A stretch of 64,000 bases of DNA from Streptomyces sp. TBY4 (GTDB taxonomy: Bacteria > Actinomycetota > Actinomycetes > Streptomycetales > Streptomycetaceae). Positions 1 through 7,573 of the stretch are shown in pieces. A program made the position numbers and the translations under genes. Every line of letters starts with the position of its first letter. The first letter of the stretch is position 1. Where the stretch lies: NCBI RefSeq assembly GCF_024213195.1, contig NZ_JANAVF010000018.1, positions 86,194 to 150,193 on the forward strand, given 5' to 3'. The notes below the pieces were generated by a model. That model ran no database searches, was not told the DNA's origin, and saw nothing but the letters and a program-made list of their open reading frames with translations.

Positions 1-457
1 CGAAGGGCTGGTTGCCCGAGGTCTGGGCGAGGCGGAGCTGGGCCGCTACGACGAACAGGGTCAGCACGGCCACGAGGACGACGGCCGCGCGGGGCGGGAG
101 GGTGCGCAGGGCCGTGTAGAAGAGCGGTACGGCGCACCAGGCGAAGCTCGGCGCGAGGACGACGAGGACCACCCAGACGGCCACGACCAGGCCGAGCCAG
201 AGGAGGCGGCGCAGGGTGGGGGCGGCGCCGAGGGCGGGGCCGAGGACGTAGAGCAGGGCCAGGGTGATGCTGAGGGCGATGATCCACGGGGTGCGGGGTT
301 CGTCGGGGTGGCGGAGGAGGAAGCGGGCCACGGAGGCGCCGAGGAGGAGGAAGAAGGCGGTGTGCATGACCGTGGCCAGGGCGCGGGTGTCCTGGGGGGG
401 TGGGGTGGTCGCCTGGCCCGGCGGGGGCGGTGTCGTCGGCGGGGCCGATGTGGTCAC
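1..457 (-). CDS. Sensor histidine kinase, N-terminal part only (gene runs off the left edge)
   Basis: I translated the reverse strand by eye. GTG at 457 is preceded by AGGAG at six bases, so the start is well supported. About 152 residues are visible. A Pro/Thr-rich N-terminus is followed by four or five hydrophobic segments, including stretches reading VMHTAFFLLLGASVARFLL and APSFAWCAVPLFYTALRTL. This layout matches the membrane input half of the actinobacterial NarL/DesK-type histidine kinases. The dimerisation (H-box) and ATPase parts would lie outside the window, so the kinase call is by resemblance of the membrane part only. Its response regulator would be expected further left. It could also be another polytopic membrane protein. 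Confidence 0.6.
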   Translation of the reverse strand, partial: MTTSAPPTTPPPPGQATTPPPQDTRALATVMHTAFFLLLGASVARFLLRHPDEPRTPWIIALSITLALLYVLGPALGAAPTLRRLLWLGLVVAVWVVLVVLAPSFAWCAVPLFYTALRTLPPRAAVVLVAVLTLFVVAAQLRLAQTSGNQPF

Positions 458-514
458 GGGGTGCTCCTGGAAGTGGCGCGTTTGTCCATGATGCCGGGTT
501 GGTGTGGGGTGCGG

Positions 515-734
515 GTGGGTGGGCCCTGCGGGGCGGAGTCCCCTACCCGCCCTTCCTCCGTTCCCCGGGCGCTGCCCGGACCCGCGCCTCAAACGCCGGC
601 GGGGCTGGGTGTGTCCCGGGCTCTGCCCGGACCCCGGTCCTCCAGCGCCGGACGGGCTGGAGGGGGGTGCCGGGCTTCGCCCGGACCCCCCGGGGCTCCG
701 CCCCGGACCCCGGTCCTCAAACGCCGGACGGCTG
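515..734. repeat. Dispersed GC-rich intergenic module, copy 1 (three CCTCAAACGCCGG-type cores)
   Basis: The gap between the sensor kinase and the HbpS-like gene holds a conserved block that begins GGTGGGCCCTGCGGGGC, passes through CCCCGGGCGCTGCCCGGACC, and carries cores at 587-608, 639-660 (variant CCTCCAGCGCCGG) and 715-734. The same block recurs at 14673-14850, 50225-50560 and 63876-63926. Several sub-blocks such as GGGGCTCCGCCCC are self-complementary. I see no credible gene in it. Apparent reading frames here lack ribosome sites and Streptomyces codon bias. Confidence 0.75.
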
Positions 735-793
735 AGCGGGCGCGCCCGAGGGTTCAGGTAAGCCGTCGTCGGAAGCGTTGCGCATCAGCCGAT

Positions 794-815
794 CGGTTGA
801 CCCTGGGGTCAACCG
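794..815. promoter_or_regulatory. Perfect 9-bp inverted repeat upstream of the HbpS-like gene
   Basis: CGGTTGACC and GGTCAACCG are separated by CTGG. The left arm contains a TTGACC hexamer that could serve as a -35 box, so a bound protein would block the promoter. The spacing suits a dimeric repressor of TetR or MerR type. No regulator gene is adjacent, so the binder is unknown. Confidence 0.5.
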
Positions 816-927
816 GTGGGGGGCGGGTTCGGAGCCGGTACGGGGACGGGTGGGAGGGGGTGGCGGGGAGAGGGTTGGAGCAACGGCAGGACAGCCCGCC
901 GTGCCGACGTTCACAGGAGCAGCAGAC

Positions 928-1476
928 ATGAAGACCCGCACCCGCGTTCTCACCGGTACCGCCGTCGCCGTCGCCCTGGGCGCCGGAGCTTTCGGTGCGG
1001 TCAGCGCCAACGCCGCCCCCGCCGCCGCCCCCGCCGCCGCCGTCGCGAAGAAGGACGGCGACAAGAAGAACTTCACCACCACCACGCACCTCACCATCGA
1101 CGCCGCCACCCGCGCCGCGCAGGCCGCCCTGGACGCCGCCGAGCAGGAGAACCAGAAGGTGACCGTCGCGGTCGTCGACCGCAACGGCAACACCATCGTC
1201 ACCCTCCGCGGCGACGGCGCCGGCCCGCAGTCCTACGAGTCGGCGCAGCGCAAGGCCTACACCGCCGTGTCCTGGAACGCCCCGACCTCGGTGCTGGCCG
1301 GCCGCCTCGCGCAGGCCCCGAACCTGAAGGACATCCCCGGCACCCTCTTCCTCGGCGGCGGCACCCCGGTCCAGGTCGAGGGCGCCCCGGTCGCGGGTGT
1401 CGGTGTGGCCGGCGCCCCGAGCGGTGACCTGGACGAGAAGTTCGCCAAGGCCGGCGTGGACGCCCTCGCCAAGTAA
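928..1476 (+). CDS. Secreted HbpS/GlcG-family (DUF336) protein
   Basis: 182 residues. The start ATG has AGGAGC eight bases upstream. Residues 1-30 form a typical Sec signal (MKTRTRV, then an Ala/Gly-rich core ending SANA-A), so the protein is exported. The rest, from about residue 50, has the HbpS/GlcG layout: a helix rich in Ala and Gln (AARAAQAALDAAEQE), VTVAVVDRNGNTIVTLRGDGAGP, and a C-terminal GGGTPVQVEGAPVAGVGVAG strand-turn region. In the family, Streptomyces HbpS binds haem outside the cell and partners the SenS/SenR kinase. Whether this paralogue binds haem cannot be read from the sequence. The following gene starts 37 bases downstream and may be co-transcribed. Confidence 0.8.
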   Translation: MKTRTRVLTGTAVAVALGAGAFGAVSANAAPAAAPAAAVAKKDGDKKNFTTTTHLTIDAATRAAQAALDAAEQENQKVTVAVVDRNGNTIVTLRGDGAGPQSYESAQRKAYTAVSWNAPTSVLAGRLAQAPNLKDIPGTLFLGGGTPVQVEGAPVAGVGVAGAPSGDLDEKFAKAGVDALAK

Positions 1477-1485
1477 CGAGGACCA

Positions 1486-1503
1486 CTACGTCACGGGACG
1501 TAG
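1486..1503. other. Short perfect hairpin between the HbpS-like and metallopeptidase genes
   Basis: CTACGTC and GACGTAG flank ACGG. It fills the 37-base gap and ends 10 bases before the GTG of the peptidase gene. It could be a weak terminator, an operator, or a structure that limits read-through. Confidence 0.4.
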
Positions 1504-1513
1504 TCTCGAACGC

Positions 1514-2956
1514 GTGCATCCTCGCGTTCTCTCCCGCCTAGCCGCCCCTGCGGTCGCCACCCTGCTCGCCCTCACCACGGGCTGCACGGGGGAGACCGTG
1601 CAGGGGCGGCCGGGTGCGTCGGGGGTCCGCGATCCGTTCTTCCCCAAGGCCGGCAACGGCGGCTACCAGGTCGAGCACTACTCCCTGGACCTCGACTACG
1701 ACCCGGCCGACGGGCTCCTGCACGCCACCGCCGTCCTCACCGCCCGCGCCGAGCAGGGGCTCAGCTCCTTCAACCTCGATCTGAGCGGGCTCGAGGTGGA
1801 GGGCGTGAGCGTGCAGGGCGTCGGGGCCCGCTTCAACCGCAGCGGGAACGAGCTGACGGTGCGCCCCGCCGAGGACCTGGAGGAGGGGGAGGTCTTCCGT
1901 ACGGAGATCGACTACTCCGGCCGGCCCAGGACCATCACCGACCCCGACGGGTCCGAGGAGGGGTGGATCGTCACCCCGGGCGGCAAGGGCGCGGTCGCCG
2001 TCGGCGAACCCGTCGGGTCGATGGCCTGGTTCCCCGGCAACCACCACCCGAGCGACAAGGCCACGTACGACATCAAGGTGACCGTCCCGCGCGGGTACGA
2101 GGCCGTGTCCAACGGTGAGCTGCGCTCCCGTACGGAGGAGGCCGGCGGGCGGACCGCCTTCGCCTGGCACTCCGCGGAGCCGATGGCGAGCTACCTGGCG
2201 ACCCTGGCCGTCGGGAAGTTCGAGGTCACGACCGGCCGGACCCCCTCCGGGATCCCCGTCTACACGGCCGTCTCACCCGGGGAGGCGGCGGCGAGCAAGG
2301 ACGTGCTCGCGCGGCTGCCCGAGATGGTGGAGTGGGGCATCGGGCGGTTCGGCCCGTACCCCTTCTCGGCGACGGGCGCCGTCGTGCTGCCCGCGCACAG
2401 CCTCGGCTACGCCCTGGAGACGCAGACCCGGCCGGTGTTCCCCGGCGCGCCCGGCAGCGAGGAACTGGTGCTGCACGAGCTGGCGCACCAGTGGTTCGGG
2501 GACTCGGTGTCGCCGGAGTCCTGGAAGGACATGTGGCTCAACGAGGGCTTCGCGACCTACGCCGAGTGGCTGTGGTCCGAGGACCACGGCGGGCCGAGCG
2601 CGCAGCAGCACTTCGACGCCTACCTCGCCGGGGACACCCGGGTCGACGGTGAGGCGGGCTCGGACTGGGACGCCTTCCCGCCGGCCGCGCCGAGGAGCGC
2701 GAAGGAGATCTCCGGGTCCCCGGTGTACGGGCGCGGGGCGATGGTCCTGCACCGGATCCGGCAGGAGGCCGGAGACGAGAAGTTCTTCGCCCTCGTACGG
2801 GGCTGGGCCGCCGAGCACCGGCACGGGAACGCGAGCACGGCCGACTTCACCGCCTACGCGGAGGAGAGCACGGGCCGTGACCTGGGCGCGGTCTGGGACG
2901 AGTGGCTGTACGGGAAGGACCGCCCGAAGGCGCCCAGGGCGTCCAAGGCGCCGTAG
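1514..2956 (+). CDS. M1-family zinc metallopeptidase, lipoprotein
   Basis: 480 residues from the GTG. The reading frame stays open upstream but codon use there is poor, and this GTG places a signal peptide at the N-terminus. A hydrophobic segment (about 9-22) ends in a relaxed lipobox, LTTGC with Cys24, so it is probably a membrane-anchored lipoprotein facing outward. The N-terminal beta domain spans about 45-240. The gluzincin signature is complete: HELAH at 321-325 and the third zinc ligand E344 in NEGF. The usual GAMEN exopeptidase loop is replaced by YALETQ, as in many actinobacterial members. Expected role is aminopeptidase-type cleavage of peptides outside the membrane. The substrate is unknown. 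Confidence 0.87.
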   Translation: MHPRVLSRLAAPAVATLLALTTGCTGETVQGRPGASGVRDPFFPKAGNGGYQVEHYSLDLDYDPADGLLHATAVLTARAEQGLSSFNLDLSGLEVEGVSVQGVGARFNRSGNELTVRPAEDLEEGEVFRTEIDYSGRPRTITDPDGSEEGWIVTPGGKGAVAVGEPVGSMAWFPGNHHPSDKATYDIKVTVPRGYEAVSNGELRSRTEEAGGRTAFAWHSAEPMASYLATLAVGKFEVTTGRTPSGIPVYTAVSPGEAAASKDVLARLPEMVEWGIGRFGPYPFSATGAVVLPAHSLGYALETQTRPVFPGAPGSEELVLHELAHQWFGDSVSPESWKDMWLNEGFATYAEWLWSEDHGGPSAQQHFDAYLAGDTRVDGEAGSDWDAFPPAAPRSAKEISGSPVYGRGAMVLHRIRQEAGDEKFFALVRGWAAEHRHGNASTADFTAYAEESTGRDLGAVWDEWLYGKDRPKAPRASKAP

Positions 2957-2998
2957 CCCCGCTCTGGGGTCCACGGCGCCCACGAGCGCCTACAGCGC

Positions 2999-3517
2999 CT
3001 ACAACGCCTTGCGCAGGACCGTGCAGGGGCGGCCCGCCGCGCGGTCGGCGGCGTGGCGCAGGGTGACGTAGCCCTGGGACTGCCAGAAGGCGAGGCCCTT
3101 CTCGTTGGCGTCGAGCACCGCGATCCGTACGCCCGTCCGGCCGGCGGCGCGGAAGCGGTCCTCGACCATGGCGACCACGGCGCGGCCGTAGCCCTCGCGG
3201 TGCGCGGTGGCGTCGATGAGGAGGAGCCCGATCCAGGGGTCGGGGTCGTCGGACGCCGGATCCGGATGTTGGGCCAGGGTGGCGGCCAGGCCTACGAGGC
3301 GTCCGGCGGAGCGGGCGAGGAGGACCTCGGCGCCCTCGTGGGCGAGCTCGTCGGCGAGGGCGGCGGCGACCTGCTCGACCGTGATGCGGCCGGGGTCGGG
3401 GAAGTCTCCGCTGAGCTCGAAGAACGCGTGGTTGGTCGCGTAGAGCGTGGCGATTTCGGAGAGGACCGGGCCCGGTAGGGCGCCGTCCTCGACGGGAGCG
3501 AGCGGCAGGAGGATCAC
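2999..3517 (-). CDS. GNAT-family N-acetyltransferase
   Basis: 172 residues from a GTG with a weak ribosome site. Residues about 60-150 show the GNAT fold order: a central strand (DPWIGLLLIDATAHREGYGRAVV) with the acetyl-CoA loop written here as REGYGRA, then VRIAVLDANEKGLAFWQSQGY, the usual C-terminal strand and helix where the bound substrate is gripped. The substrate (an amine of a small molecule, peptide or protein) cannot be predicted. It converges on the metallopeptidase gene and probably forms its own transcript. Confidence 0.8.
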   Translation of the reverse strand: MILLPLAPVEDGALPGPVLSEIATLYATNHAFFELSGDFPDPGRITVEQVAAALADELAHEGAEVLLARSAGRLVGLAATLAQHPDPASDDPDPWIGLLLIDATAHREGYGRAVVAMVEDRFRAAGRTGVRIAVLDANEKGLAFWQSQGYVTLRHAADRAAGRPCTVLRKAL

Positions 3518-3602
3518 GTACGGAACGGTAGCGAAGCCCCCTCCCCGGACGGCCGGGAGGGGGCTCCAGCTGAGTCGCGTCCGTGGACGCGGGTGCTCAG
3601 GG

Positions 3603-4178
3603 TCAGACGTTGACGCCGAAGTCCTGGGCGATGCCGGTCAGGCCGGAGGCGTAACCCTGGCCCACGGCGCGGAACTTCCACTCGGCACCGTTGCGGTAGA
3701 GCTCGCCGAAGACCATGGCGGTCTCGGTCGCCGCGTCCTCGGAGAGGTCGTAGCGGGCGATCTCGGTGCCGCCGGCCTGGTTCACGACGCGGATGTACGC
3801 GTTGCGGACCTGGCCGAAGTTCTGGCTGCGGGTCTCGGCGTCGTAGATGGAGACCGGGAAGACGATCTTGTCCACGTCGGCCGGCAGGCCGGCGAGGTTG
3901 ACGTTGATGGCCTCGTCGTCGCCCGCGCCCTCGCCCGTGCGGTTGTCACCGGTGTGCACGATGGTCTGGTCCGGGGTGGACTTGTTGTTGAAGAAGACGA
4001 AGTGGCTGTCCGAGACGACCTTGCCGAGCGCGTTGACCGCGATGGCGGAGGCGTCCAGGTCGAAGTCGACACCGGTGGTCGTACGGGTGTCCCAGCCGAG
4101 GCCGACGGTGACCGCCGCGAGGCCCGGGGCCTCCTTGCTGAGCGAGACGTTTCCGCCCTTGGAGAGGCTTACTGCCAT
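3603..4178 (-). CDS. TerD-family tellurium-resistance/stress protein
   Basis: 191 residues, full length for a single TerD domain. The opening MAVSLSKGGNVSLSKEAPGL, the segment DFDLDASAI, the acidic calcium-binding stretch GDNRTGEGAGDDEAINVNL (about 97-115) and RYDLSEDAATETAMVFGELYR are all family hallmarks. TerD proteins bind calcium and sit in the cytoplasm or at the membrane. Streptomyces carry many paralogues with roles in stress and development. The start has GGAAGGGA eleven bases upstream. The leader just upstream contains a direct repeat of TCTCACTTG (4201-4209 and 4211-4219), which may be part of its promoter. Confidence 0.92.
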   Translation of the reverse strand: MAVSLSKGGNVSLSKEAPGLAAVTVGLGWDTRTTTGVDFDLDASAIAVNALGKVVSDSHFVFFNNKSTPDQTIVHTGDNRTGEGAGDDEAINVNLAGLPADVDKIVFPVSIYDAETRSQNFGQVRNAYIRVVNQAGGTEIARYDLSEDAATETAMVFGELYRNGAEWKFRAVGQGYASGLTGIAQDFGVNV

Positions 4179-4380
4179 GGTGACTGGTGTCCCTTCCTAG
4201 TCTCACTTGGTCTCACTTGTCGTATCGACCGTGAGGATGCCCAAGTTACCGCTGACCTTCATAACGCGGGGAGAGGGGCGCGAGGTTCCGCATTCGCGGA
4301 ATTGTCCGCGGGCCGGGCGGGCGCCCCCTCCTTCCACAAATGCGGGTGACGGGGCCCCGGCGGGCACGGATCATAGGGGC

Positions 4381-4806
4381 ATGCCTGGTCCTTATGTCAT
4401 CCGCGGTTCGGTCGTGCTCCCCGAGGGCGAGCTCGCCTGGCGCTTTTCGCGGTCCTCCGGGCCGGGCGGCCAGCACGTGAACACCTCGGACTCGCGCGTG
4501 GAGCTCCTCTTCGACGTCGCGGCGACGAAGTCGCTGCCCGACGTGTGGAAGGAGCGGGCGCTGGAGCGGCTGGCGTCCCGGCTGGTCGACGGGGTGGTGA
4601 CGGTACGGGCCTCCGAGCACCGCTCCCAGTTCCGCAACCGGGAGATGGCGCTGGTCCGGCTGGCCGCGCTGCTGGCCGAGGCCACGGCGCCGCCGCCGAA
4701 GGCCCGCCGGGCGACGAAGATCCCCCGCGGGATCAACGAGCGGCGGCTGCGCGAGAAGAAGGCCCGCGGCGAGACCAAGCGGGGGCGCACGGCGCGGGAC
4801 TGGTAG
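4381..4806 (+). CDS. arfB: ArfB-type peptidyl-tRNA hydrolase (ribosome rescue factor)
   Basis: 141 residues. The GGQ motif that enters the peptidyl-transferase centre is in RSSGPGGQHVNTSDSRVEL (about 24-42). The C-terminus is Lys/Arg-rich (ATKIPRGINERRLREKKARGETKRGRTARDW), the tail that in ArfB lies in the empty mRNA channel. It lacks the codon-recognition domains of a normal release factor, which separates ArfB from RF1/RF2. Expected role: release of nascent chains from ribosomes stalled on mRNAs without a stop codon, as a backup to tmRNA. It is a single gene, divergent from terD. Confidence 0.9.
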   Translation: MPGPYVIRGSVVLPEGELAWRFSRSSGPGGQHVNTSDSRVELLFDVAATKSLPDVWKERALERLASRLVDGVVTVRASEHRSQFRNREMALVRLAALLAEATAPPPKARRATKIPRGINERRLREKKARGETKRGRTARDW

Positions 4807-4836
4807 GGCCGGGAGGGACTGGGGAATCGGGGCGGC

Positions 4837-5349
4837 TCAGGGCGCCAGGTGCCGGTAGCGGCCCCGGAAGTAGGTCAGCGGTGCGGAGTCCGGCGCCGGC
4901 TGGGTGGCGGTGAGCACGTGGCCGATGACCAGGGTGTGGTCGCCCGCCTCCACGCGGTTCTCCGTACGGCACTCCAGGGTGGCCAGCGCCCCCGACAGCA
5001 GCGGGGCGCCGGAGACGCCGCCGCGGGTCCAGGGCAGGTCCGCGAAGAGGAGCCGGTCGCTGATGCGGTTCTTCATCGAGAACCGGCTCGCGATCTGGAG
5101 CTGGTGGTCGGCGAGCACCGATACCGACCACAGCGGCTGCTCGGCCAGCAGGTCGTCCATCCGCGAGCCCTCGCGCACGCTGACGAGGACCAGCGGCGGT
5201 TCCAGGGACACGGACATGAAGGCGGTCGCCGTCATGCCGACGTCCTCGCCGCGCGGGCCTCCGGCCGACAGGGGCGGCTCCTGCGCGGTGATCAGGCACA
5301 CGCCCGCGGTCAGTCGGGACATCGCGGCCCGGAACTCGTCGTTGCTCAC
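4837..5349 (-). CDS. Flavin reductase-like domain protein
   Basis: 170 residues from GTG 5349. The frame is open to an ATG at 5442, but that extension has about one third A/T-ending codons and reads as non-coding, so the shorter start is preferred. It has no good ribosome site, so the start stays uncertain. The fold is the split-barrel FMN-binding type: a start MSRLTAGVCLITAQ, then GMTATAFMSVSLEPPLVLVSV (about 35-60), SVSVLADHQLQIASRF, and GDHTLVIGHVLTA near the end. Relatives reduce FMN/FAD with NAD(P)H to feed two-component monooxygenases, or simply bind FMN. No partner oxygenase is nearby. Confidence 0.82.
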   Translation of the reverse strand: MSNDEFRAAMSRLTAGVCLITAQEPPLSAGGPRGEDVGMTATAFMSVSLEPPLVLVSVREGSRMDDLLAEQPLWSVSVLADHQLQIASRFSMKNRISDRLLFADLPWTRGGVSGAPLLSGALATLECRTENRVEAGDHTLVIGHVLTATQPAPDSAPLTYFRGRYRHLAP

Positions 5350-5528
5350 CCCCTCAGCATGGGGTGCGGGGAGGGAAAGTGATGTCACAGGGGTCGTAAG
5401 GGGCACGGTCGGGACGCTACTGTCACCCCTCGCGCGGCGCATCGGGCGGAGGTCCGAGCCGCGCCCCCGCCTCCTGACCTAGGTCGGCCCGGTCCGGCCC
5501 GGTCCGCCCCGGCTCCGGCGTATCGTTT

Positions 5529-5551
5529 GCTTCCGTGAATGAACCGGAAGC
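5529..5551. promoter_or_regulatory. 7-bp inverted repeat in the cdgB upstream region
   Basis: GCTTCCG and CGGAAGC surround TGAATGAAC. It lies about 230 bases before the cdgB start and about 180 bases from the flavin reductase start, in the shared divergent promoter region. Function unknown. Confidence 0.35.
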
Positions 5552-5641
5552 GGGACCGGGGGCCCGAAGCGGCGCGGGGTCCGGAACGGGCTGGATTGGT
5601 CCCGTATGGCGATGGTTGTACCGTCTCCCCCAGTCATCTCA

Positions 5642-5657
5642 TGTGACTTGAGTCACA
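5642..5657. promoter_or_regulatory. Crp-like box upstream of cdgB
   Basis: TGTGACTTGAGTCACA matches the classical CRP pattern TGTGA-N6-TCACA exactly and has 7-bp arms. Streptomyces has a cAMP-responsive Crp protein that recognises GTG-N6-CAC-type sites. It lies about 127 bases before the cdgB ATG and 14 bases from the BldD-like site. The site is read from sequence. Binding is inferred. Confidence 0.55.
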
Positions 5658-5671
5658 GAGAGCAAGATTTG

Positions 5672-5686
5672 TTGACCCTGTGTACC
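5672..5686. promoter_or_regulatory. BldD-like operator upstream of cdgB
   Basis: TTGACCCTGTGTACC agrees with the published BldD box (nTnACnCWGnGTnAn) at every fixed position except one (C for the last A). cdgB is an established BldD target in Streptomyces, and BldD itself needs c-di-GMP to bind DNA, so this site would close a feedback loop. Immediately downstream CACAG and CTGTG (5692-5705) form another small inverted repeat. Confidence 0.65.
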
Positions 5687-5783
5687 TGCCGCACAGCTCA
5701 CTGTGATTCAGTGGACGGGACACCGCAACGAAGCGCCGATGACAAACCTGGAGTTGCTGTCGAGGTCTCGGGGAGAGCGAGCA

Positions 5784-7505
5784 ATGGAGACCGAGTCGGA
5801 GCCGTACGTCCGTCTTGCGACCCTGCGGCAGCTGCACCGGGTGGTGGCCGAGCTCAACACGGCCAGGAGCCTGGCGGACACCCTGCAGACCGTCGTGGAC
5901 GGCATCGTCCTGGGTCTCGGCTACGAGCTCGCCTGCGTCAACCTCGTTCGCCCCGACGGTGATCTGGTCGTCGCCGCCTTCGCGGGGGACCCCGCCGCCG
6001 AAGCCCTGATCACCGGCCGAGTCGGCTCGCGCGCCTCCTGGGAACGCCGCCTGACGATGGGTGAGAACTGGGACGGCCTGCGCTTCATCCCGCACACCGA
6101 GGGCTGGGTCCTCGTAGAGGACGACGTCCCCCAGTGGCACACCGAGGGCCCCGACCCGCGGTTCGAGGACGAGTGGCACCCCGAGGACCGGCTCTACGCA
6201 CCCATGTACGCCTCCGGCGGCGAGCTGCTCGGCGTGGTCTCCGTGGACCGCCCGCGCAACGGGCGCCGGCCCGGCGCCTGGGGCCGCGAAGCGCTCCAGA
6301 TGTACGCCTTCCAGGCAGCGATTGCGATCAGCAACGCCCGGCTCCGGGCGAACATGCAGCGGGCCCTGGTCCGCCTCGAGCGCGAGCAGCAGGCCCTGCG
6401 CGCCAGCGAAGAGTCGTTCCGCCAGGCCTTCGAGTACGCGCCGAGCGGCATGGCCATCGCCGAGATGGGCGGAGACCAGCACGGCCGCCTGCTGCGCACC
6501 AACGACGCGCTGTGCCGGCTGCTGGGCCGGCCCGCCTCCGTGCTGCGCCGCTACTCCTTCTCCGACCTCGTGCACCCCGAGGACATCGGCACCCTGCTGC
6601 GCACCTCCGCCGAGGGCGGCCGCGCCGAGCTCCGGCTCGGGCGGCGCGACGGAACGTACGTCTGGGTCTCGCTGCGCAACTCCGTGGTCGCGGACGCCGC
6701 CGACGGGCCGCGCTTCCTGCTCACCCACGTCGAGGACATCGAGGAGCGCAAGCGGCACGAGCTGCAGCTCGCCCACCGGGCCAGCCACGACTCGCTGACC
6801 GGCCTGCCCAACAGCGCCGAGCTGCGCTCCCGGCTCGGCGCCCGGCTCTGCCGCCGCCCGCAGTCGGTGCGCGCCACCGCCGTGGAGGCGCTGGACGCGG
6901 CCTTCGAGACGCGGCCCGCGGCGGAGGGCACCGCGATCCCCGGCGAGCACAGCGGGTACGGGGAGCACGGCGGGCACGGGTTCCGGCCCGACGGCTTTCC
7001 CGAGCCCTTCGAGTTCCCTGGGGGCATGGCCGGCGGCTCCGCCGCGGTGGGCCCGTACGACCACCACGTGCACACGGTCGCGCCGGCGACCGACATCGAC
7101 GACGGTACGAAGGGGCTCGCGGTGCTCTTCTGCGACCTCGACGGGTTCAAGTCGATCAACGACCGGTTCGGGCACCACACCGGCGACGCGGTCCTGATCG
7201 AGGTGGCCCGGCGGCTGACGACGGGCGTCAGGGACGGTGACACGGTCGCCCGGCTGGGTGGTGACGAGTTCGTCGTCCTCGCCGACGGGCTGGGCGCCGC
7301 CGACGCCGCCGATCTTGCCGTGCGGCTGCGCAACGCCATCATCCCGCCGATCCGGGTGGACGGCCGCGCGGTCCGCGTGGGGGCCAGTTTCGGCATCGGC
7401 TGGGCGAGCTGCGGCATGTCCGCGGACGAGGTCCTGCGCTCCGCCGACCAGCGCATGTACATCGAGAAGCGCTCCCGTTCGAAGGCGCACCGCCGGGCCG
7501 GGTAA
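5784..7505 (+). CDS. cdgB: CdgB-type diguanylate cyclase (GAF-PAS-GGDEF)
   Basis: 573 residues. The start at METESEPYVRLATL has GGGGAG upstream. Earlier in-frame starts exist but match the family less well. Order: GAF domain (about 20-185), short coiled linker, PAS-PAC (about 210-340, ending EDIEERKRHEL), then GGDEF (about 345-565). The active site GGDEF is at 492-496, and the product-inhibition site RDGD (483-486) lies exactly five residues before it, so the enzyme should make c-di-GMP and be feedback inhibited. An insertion rich in Gly, His and Pro (about 370-440) splits the early GGDEF domain. c-di-GMP controls BldD and so the timing of sporulation. Upstream Crp-like and BldD-like boxes suggest regulation by both. 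Confidence 0.93.
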   Translation: METESEPYVRLATLRQLHRVVAELNTARSLADTLQTVVDGIVLGLGYELACVNLVRPDGDLVVAAFAGDPAAEALITGRVGSRASWERRLTMGENWDGLRFIPHTEGWVLVEDDVPQWHTEGPDPRFEDEWHPEDRLYAPMYASGGELLGVVSVDRPRNGRRPGAWGREALQMYAFQAAIAISNARLRANMQRALVRLEREQQALRASEESFRQAFEYAPSGMAIAEMGGDQHGRLLRTNDALCRLLGRPASVLRRYSFSDLVHPEDIGTLLRTSAEGGRAELRLGRRDGTYVWVSLRNSVVADAADGPRFLLTHVEDIEERKRHELQLAHRASHDSLTGLPNSAELRSRLGARLCRRPQSVRATAVEALDAAFETRPAAEGTAIPGEHSGYGEHGGHGFRPDGFPEPFEFPGGMAGGSAAVGPYDHHVHTVAPATDIDDGTKGLAVLFCDLDGFKSINDRFGHHTGDAVLIEVARRLTTGVRDGDTVARLGGDEFVVLADGLGAADAADLAVRLRNAIIPPIRVDGRAVRVGASFGIGWASCGMSADEVLRSADQRMYIEKRSRSKAHRRAG

Positions 7506-7573
7506 ACTCTCCGGCCGCCCGTGGGCGCACCTGTTCGGGGTAGGCTCCCCGGGGTCGAAAGGAGTGACCTGCG

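Noticed and set aside
264..931. Overlapping + strand frames at the left end
   Set aside because: They lie over the dispersed repeat module or antisense to the kinase gene, are Arg/Pro/Gly-rich and have no ribosome site.
5350..5442. N-terminal extension of the flavin reductase to ATG 5442
   Set aside because: About a third of codons end in A or T, unlike the rest of the gene, and the family begins near the GTG at 5349.
5634..7490. Long reading frame opposite cdgB
   Set aside because: High GC leaves the complementary frames open; codon bias, domains and ribosome site all favour the + strand cdgB.
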